Shown here one piece after another: positions 7,147 to 10,178 of a stretch of DNA of 10,178 nt (position 1 is the first letter of the stretch; each line of letters opens with the position of its first letter). Below the pieces are notes generated by a model. It did no database searches, was not told the origin of the DNA, and saw nothing but the letters and a program-made list of their open reading frames with translations. The stretch comes from Actinomycetota bacterium (lineage in GTDB: Bacteria; Actinomycetota; Humimicrobiia; Humimicrobiales; Humimicrobiaceae), in contig JACVJB010000019.1 of NCBI GenBank assembly GCA_015711775.1, positions 1 through 10,178 on the forward strand, written 5' to 3'. A program made the position numbers and the translations under genes.

Positions 7147-7179
7147 AATATATTTTTCACTTTAAGTGAAATATATATT
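7147..7179. repeat. 33-bp inverted repeat, candidate operator upstream of lon
   Basis: The perfect arms TTTCACTT (7155-7162) and AAGTGAAA (7164-7171) flank a single T at 7163. After one mismatch on each side (7154/7172) the symmetry continues for seven more pairs (7147-7153 with 7173-7179). A 16-residue match about one central base, extended outward, is far better than most AT-rich chance palindromes, though the outer TA-rich part is weak evidence alone. It sits directly after the -10 of P1. It does not match the CIRCE or CtsR box as I know them. It lacks the GC stem and T tail of a terminator. Confidence 0.55.
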
Positions 7180-7251
7180 TACTTAATAACAAAATATTTT
7201 TTGGTTATTATTAATAAAATTTTTTATATTTAAAAAACTTTTTATAATTTG

Positions 7252-7260
7252 TGATATAAT
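7252..7260 (+). promoter_or_regulatory. possible extended -10 promoter P2 for lon
   Basis: TGATATAAT contains a perfect TATAAT preceded by TGn (extended -10). No recognisable -35 lies at 16-18 bases, where the sequence is an A run. The start would be near 7267, leaving a leader of about 62 bases. It lies downstream of the inverted repeat, so it could give lon expression that escapes any control at P1. The whole region is AT-rich, so a chance match is possible. Confidence 0.35.
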
Positions 7261-7328
7261 ATATAGAAGTTGAATAATTATAAACATTAAATAGCCGGAA
7301 AATAAAAAACAATAGGAGTTGAAATATA

Positions 7329-9752
7329 ATGGCAGAGGAAAAAATATCAAATGAACCTGATGTAGTAGTAAAAATACCTCAGGAGCTCCCTTTGCTTGCA
7401 CTTAAAAACAGCGTTGTTTTTCCATTTTTGTCCACACCGCTTGTAGTGGGCAGGAAAAAATCCATTGAGGCTGTAAACAGTGCGTCAAGAGAGCATAAAA
7501 TAATTGTTGTTGTTGCTCAGAAAGTTGAAGGCAAGGACGCTGTTGAAAAAGATGACCTTTATGATGTGGGTACTGCCTGCGCAATTAAGCAGGTTGTAAA
7601 TATTTCAAATGATGAAGTCAAATGTGTTGTTGAGGGAATAAGCAGGGTTAAAATAAAATATTTTACCCAGACTGAACCCTATTTCAGGGTATTTACTGAA
7701 ACTATGACTGAGGAGCCATATGGCATTAATAATGAAACAGAAACCTTAAACACCACAATCAGGCTGCAGGTTGAAAAATTCATACAGCTCGGCATACCGC
7801 TTCCTACTACTTTTGTGGTTGCCGCAACAAACATATCCAAGCCGGAAGTACAGGCTGATTTATTTGCCTCATACCTGCTTTCAGAAACTTCCCAGAAGCA
7901 GGTAATACTTGAAGAGACAAATATAGAGAGGAGGCTCAAAAAACTTACGGATTTTCTTGCAGAAGAGCTTCGAAAGTTTGAAGTTCAGTCTCAGATAAGG
8001 GACAAGGTACAGAAAGAGGTTGGAAAGACACAGAGGGAATATTATTTAAGGCAGCAATTAAAGGCAATCAAAGAAGAGCTTGGTGAATCTGATGAATCAT
8101 TTGAGCTTATAAATGATCTGGAGAAAAAGCTGGAGAAAAAGAATTTCCCAAAAGAAGCAAAGGAAAAAGTACAGAAGGAAATAAAAAGGCTTGAAAGCAT
8201 GAACAGCATGTCGCCTGAGTATTCTTATATAAGGACATACGTTGACTGGATGCTTGAAGTGCCGTGGTCCGAAAAAACTAAGGATATTCTTGATATAAAG
8301 AAAGCCAAGAGCATCCTTGACAGCGATCATTATGATCTTGAAAAAGTAAAAGAACATATACTTGATTATCTTGCAGTCAGGAAACTTAAAGGCAAAAGCA
8401 CAAAGGGTCCAATACTTTGCTTTGTGGGTCCTCCGGGCGTAGGAAAGACATCACTTGGCCAGTCAATTGCAAAATCAATGGGCAGAAAGTTTATCAGGAT
8501 GTCAATTGGCGGGATAAGGGACGAAGCTGAGATAAGGGGCCACAGGAGAACTTATGTGGGAGCGCTTCCTGGCAGAATAATACAGGGGCTATCCCAGGTA
8601 AAGACAAACAATCCGGTGTTTATGCTTGATGAAATAGATAAAGTGGGCGCAGACTTTAGGGGTGACCCCTCTTCTGCGCTTCTTGAAGTGCTTGATCCCG
8701 AACAGAATAATTCCTTCAGGGATCACTACCTTGAGGTACCGTATGATCTGTCAAACGTTATGTTTATTACCACAGCAAACATATTGGACACCATTCAGCC
8801 GGCGCTTCGCGACAGGATGGAAATAATTGAAATACCCGGGTACAGCTCTGAAGAAAAAATACATATTGCTGAAAAATTCCTTATCCCCAAGCAGATGGAG
8901 GAGCAGGGCGTAAAAAAATATAATTTGAAATTTTCACCTGATGCAATACTGCTGATTATTGAGCAATATACGCGTGAAGCAGGAGTTAGAAACCTTGAAA
9001 GGGAAATAGGCAATGTATGTAAAAAAGTTGCAAGGGAAGTTCTTGAAAATAAGAAATACCCTAAGATAATTACAAAAAATAAAGTGGCGCAATATCTTGG
9101 AGTATCAAAAATACAGCCGAGCGAAATTGAGGATAAAAACAGGGTCGGAGTCGCAACCGGCCTTGCCTATACGCCTGTTGGCGGAGATATTATCCTTATT
9201 GAATCAACCCACTATAAGGGCAGCGGCAAGCTGACCCTTACAGGCAGCCTTGGAGATGTAATGAAGGAATCTGCAAAAGCAGCTATAAGTTATGTGCATG
9301 CCAAAGCTTCAGACTACGGGATAAGTGAAAGCCTGTTTAATAAATCAGACATACATATACATGTGCCTGCAGGAGCCGTACCAAAGGATGGGCCATCAGC
9401 CGGCGTATCAATAACTACTTCCCTGCTTTCTGCCCTTACTGGCATCCCCGTTATAAGAGACGTGGGAATGACAGGAGAAATAACTCTTCGCGGAAGAGTT
9501 ATGCCTATAGGCGGGCTTAAGGAAAAGCTGCTTGCGGCCAAGCGCGCAGGACTAAAAAAAGTGTTATTGCCGGCAAAAAACAAAAAGGATCTTGAAGAGG
9601 TACCTCAGACAATACTAAAAGGGCTGAACCTTGTATTTGTGGAAAATATTGACGAAGTGCTAAGGCACGCTCTTGAAACAGACCCTTCAACAGGCAGAAA
9701 GAAACACAGCCATCTGCAGGAAGGACAGAATATTTCGCCTGTAATAGCTTAA
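7329..9752 (+). CDS. lon: ATP-dependent Lon protease
   Basis: 807-residue, full-length bacterial Lon (LonA type), a cytosolic hexameric protease that unfolds and degrades damaged and regulatory proteins. Domains in order: N-terminal substrate-binding domain (about 18-215); helical linker (about 216-350) rich in Lys and Glu; AAA+ domain with Walker A GPPGVGKTS (367-375), Walker B VFMLDEID (430-437), arginine finger in RDRME (Arg496) and sensor-2 region TREAGVRNLEREI (548-560); protease domain (about 600-785) with the Ser-Lys dyad Ser690 in PKDGPSAG and Lys733 in GGLKEKLLAAKRAG. The Ser-Lys spacing of 43 equals that of E. coli Lon (679/722). The C-terminal 25 residues are a polar, non-conserved tail. 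The start is ATG 7329 with AGGAG 10 bases upstream. It is transcribed alone, with promoters at 7115-7142 and 7252-7260 and a terminator after it. Confidence 0.98.
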   Translation: MAEEKISNEPDVVVKIPQELPLLALKNSVVFPFLSTPLVVGRKKSIEAVNSASREHKIIVVVAQKVEGKDAVEKDDLYDVGTACAIKQVVNISNDEVKCVVEGISRVKIKYFTQTEPYFRVFTETMTEEPYGINNETETLNTTIRLQVEKFIQLGIPLPTTFVVAATNISKPEVQADLFASYLLSETSQKQVILEETNIERRLKKLTDFLAEELRKFEVQSQIRDKVQKEVGKTQREYYLRQQLKAIKEELGESDESFELINDLEKKLEKKNFPKEAKEKVQKEIKRLESMNSMSPEYSYIRTYVDWMLEVPWSEKTKDILDIKKAKSILDSDHYDLEKVKEHILDYLAVRKLKGKSTKGPILCFVGPPGVGKTSLGQSIAKSMGRKFIRMSIGGIRDEAEIRGHRRTYVGALPGRIIQGLSQVKTNNPVFMLDEIDKVGADFRGDPSSALLEVLDPEQNNSFRDHYLEVPYDLSNVMFITTANILDTIQPALRDRMEIIEIPGYSSEEKIHIAEKFLIPKQMEEQGVKKYNLKFSPDAILLIIEQYTREAGVRNLEREIGNVCKKVAREVLENKKYPKIITKNKVAQYLGVSKIQPSEIEDKNRVGVATGLAYTPVGGDIILIESTHYKGSGKLTLTGSLGDVMKESAKAAISYVHAKASDYGISESLFNKSDIHIHVPAGAVPKDGPSAGVSITTSLLSALTGIPVIRDVGMTGEITLRGRVMPIGGLKEKLLAAKRAGLKKVLLPAKNKKDLEEVPQTILKGLNLVFVENIDEVLRHALETDPSTGRKKHSHLQEGQNISPVIA

Positions 9753-9804
9753 TTAAGACAGGATTTGAAATATATAAAGAAAGCCCTTATGGGCAAATAA
9801 GCAT

Positions 9805-9846
9805 AAACAGGAAATCCTGCCGTAAAAGGCATGATTTCCTGTTTTT
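9805..9846 (+). terminator. rho-independent terminator after lon
   Basis: A 12-bp stem, AAACAGGAAATC (9805-9816) with GATTTCCTGTTT (9833-9844), is extended past one mismatch by TGCC/GGCA around a GTAAAA loop and overlaps a run of five T's. It begins about 50 bases after the lon stop. A smaller GCCC-TTAT-GGGC hairpin (9783-9794) precedes it. Confidence 0.9.
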
Positions 9847-9892
9847 AATACACAAAACTACTATAAATTGTATTAATAAAATTTATAGAAAA

Positions 9893-9901
9893 TGCTAAAA
9901 T
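9893..9901 (+). promoter_or_regulatory. possible extended -10 promoter for the PurF-like gene
   Basis: TGCTAAAAT is an extended -10 (TGn plus TAAAAT), with a weak TTAATA at 9873-9878, 17 bases before the hexamer. Transcription would begin near 9908, only about three bases before the ATG at 9911. That fits the lack of any ribosome binding site there and suggests a nearly leaderless message. Confidence 0.35.
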
Positions 9902-9910
9902 ACATTCAAT

Positions 9911-10178
9911 ATGAGTGGACTTTTTGGAATTGTTTCATCTAAAGACTGCCGTCAATCCCTGTTTTACGGGACTGACTATCATTCACATCTTGGCACTAAA
10001 AAGGCAGGGCTTGCTGTTTTTAATAGTCAGATAACGCGCTGCATACATGATATTTCCACTTCCCAGTTCAAATCTAAATTTATTGAAGAGTTGCCCAAAT
10101 TGAAAGGCAAAAAAGGAATAGGGGTAATAAGCGATTTTGAGTCCCAGCCAATAATAATTTCCTGTTCATTCGGTAAAT
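9911..10178 (+). CDS. class II glutamine amidotransferase / PurF-like protein, N-terminal part (runs off the window)
   Basis: The first 89 residues of a protein continuing past the window edge. The start MSGLFGIVSSKDC and the segments FYGTDYHSHLGTKKAGLAVF (18-37) and GKKGIGVISDFESQPI (69-84) match the Ntn-type glutaminase domain of amidophosphoribosyltransferase-like proteins, specifically the subgroup with a 'GTDYHSHLGT' motif. True PurF enzymes have Cys right after the initiator Met as the nucleophile that releases ammonia from glutamine. Here that position is Ser2, and the nearest Cys is residue 13. The protein may therefore not hydrolyse glutamine in the usual way. The start is ATG 9911. 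No Shine-Dalgarno precedes it. It follows the lon terminator and is a separate unit. The phosphoribosyltransferase half, if present, lies outside the window. Confidence 0.75.
   Translation, partial: MSGLFGIVSSKDCRQSLFYGTDYHSHLGTKKAGLAVFNSQITRCIHDISTSQFKSKFIEELPKLKGKKGIGVISDFESQPIIISCSFGK

Noticed and set aside
7147..7179. Inverted repeat as a terminator for the zincin gene
   Set aside because: The stem is almost wholly A/T outside two G/C pairs and lacks a following T run. Its position on a predicted start site fits an operator better.
7402..9583. Several minus-strand open frames across lon
   Set aside because: All are antisense to conserved Lon domains, with skewed composition and no start signals.

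Overview
The window is AT-rich bacterial chromosome. Arginine is mostly AGG/AGA, isoleucine is often ATA, and TAA and TGA both occur as stops under the standard code. Gene content is housekeeping and metabolic: a phasin-like protein, a B12-type radical SAM enzyme, monocarboxylate-type transporters, a minimal zincin, Lon, and a PurF-like protein. I see no insertion sequence, phage gene, CRISPR array, tRNA or rRNA. The mix suggests an uncultured or poorly studied anaerobic, probably Gram-negative-type lineage. I cannot name a phylum with confidence.

Layout. Positions 23-523 (+) encode a phasin-type coiled-coil protein, followed by a weak terminator. Positions 782-2281 (+) encode a radical SAM protein with an N-terminal cobalamin-binding-like domain and a DUF4070-like C-terminus. 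It has its own good promoter (655-683) and a strong terminator (2326-2356) in the gap to the converging unit. Positions 6462-2369 (-) are a four-gene transport block: an uncharacterised two-helix membrane protein, a BASS-type carrier, a DUF485 small membrane protein, and an ActP-like sodium:solute symporter. The last two are joined by a TAATG stop/start overlap. A 258-bp AT-rich divergent spacer leads to a small HExxH metallopeptidase (6721-7083, +), then lon (7329-9752, +), then a strong terminator. The last gene (9911 to the window edge, +) is the N-terminus of a class II glutamine-amidotransferase/PurF-like protein.

How the genes fit together. DUF485 plus symporter is the known YjcH-ActP pairing for acetate-like uptake. 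The BASS carrier upstream suggests a cluster for small organic acids, though its substrate is unknown. The phasin-like protein would fit carbon storage as polyhydroxyalkanoate, but no synthase gene is present here. The minimal zincin beside Lon may be linked only by position.

Most interesting points: (1) a near-consensus promoter (TTGACT-16 bp-TATAAT) followed directly by a 33-bp inverted repeat at the predicted start site, about 150 bp before lon, which looks like a repressor operator; (2) the PurF-like protein begins Met-Ser-Gly instead of Met-Cys-Gly, so it lacks the usual N-terminal cysteine nucleophile; (3) the symporter carries an unusually large extracytoplasmic insertion of about 180 residues; (4) the two-helix protein at the head of the transport block is a family without an assigned function; (5) the phasin-like protein contains an internal 40-residue duplication. 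No wholly new multi-gene defence or mobile system is apparent.
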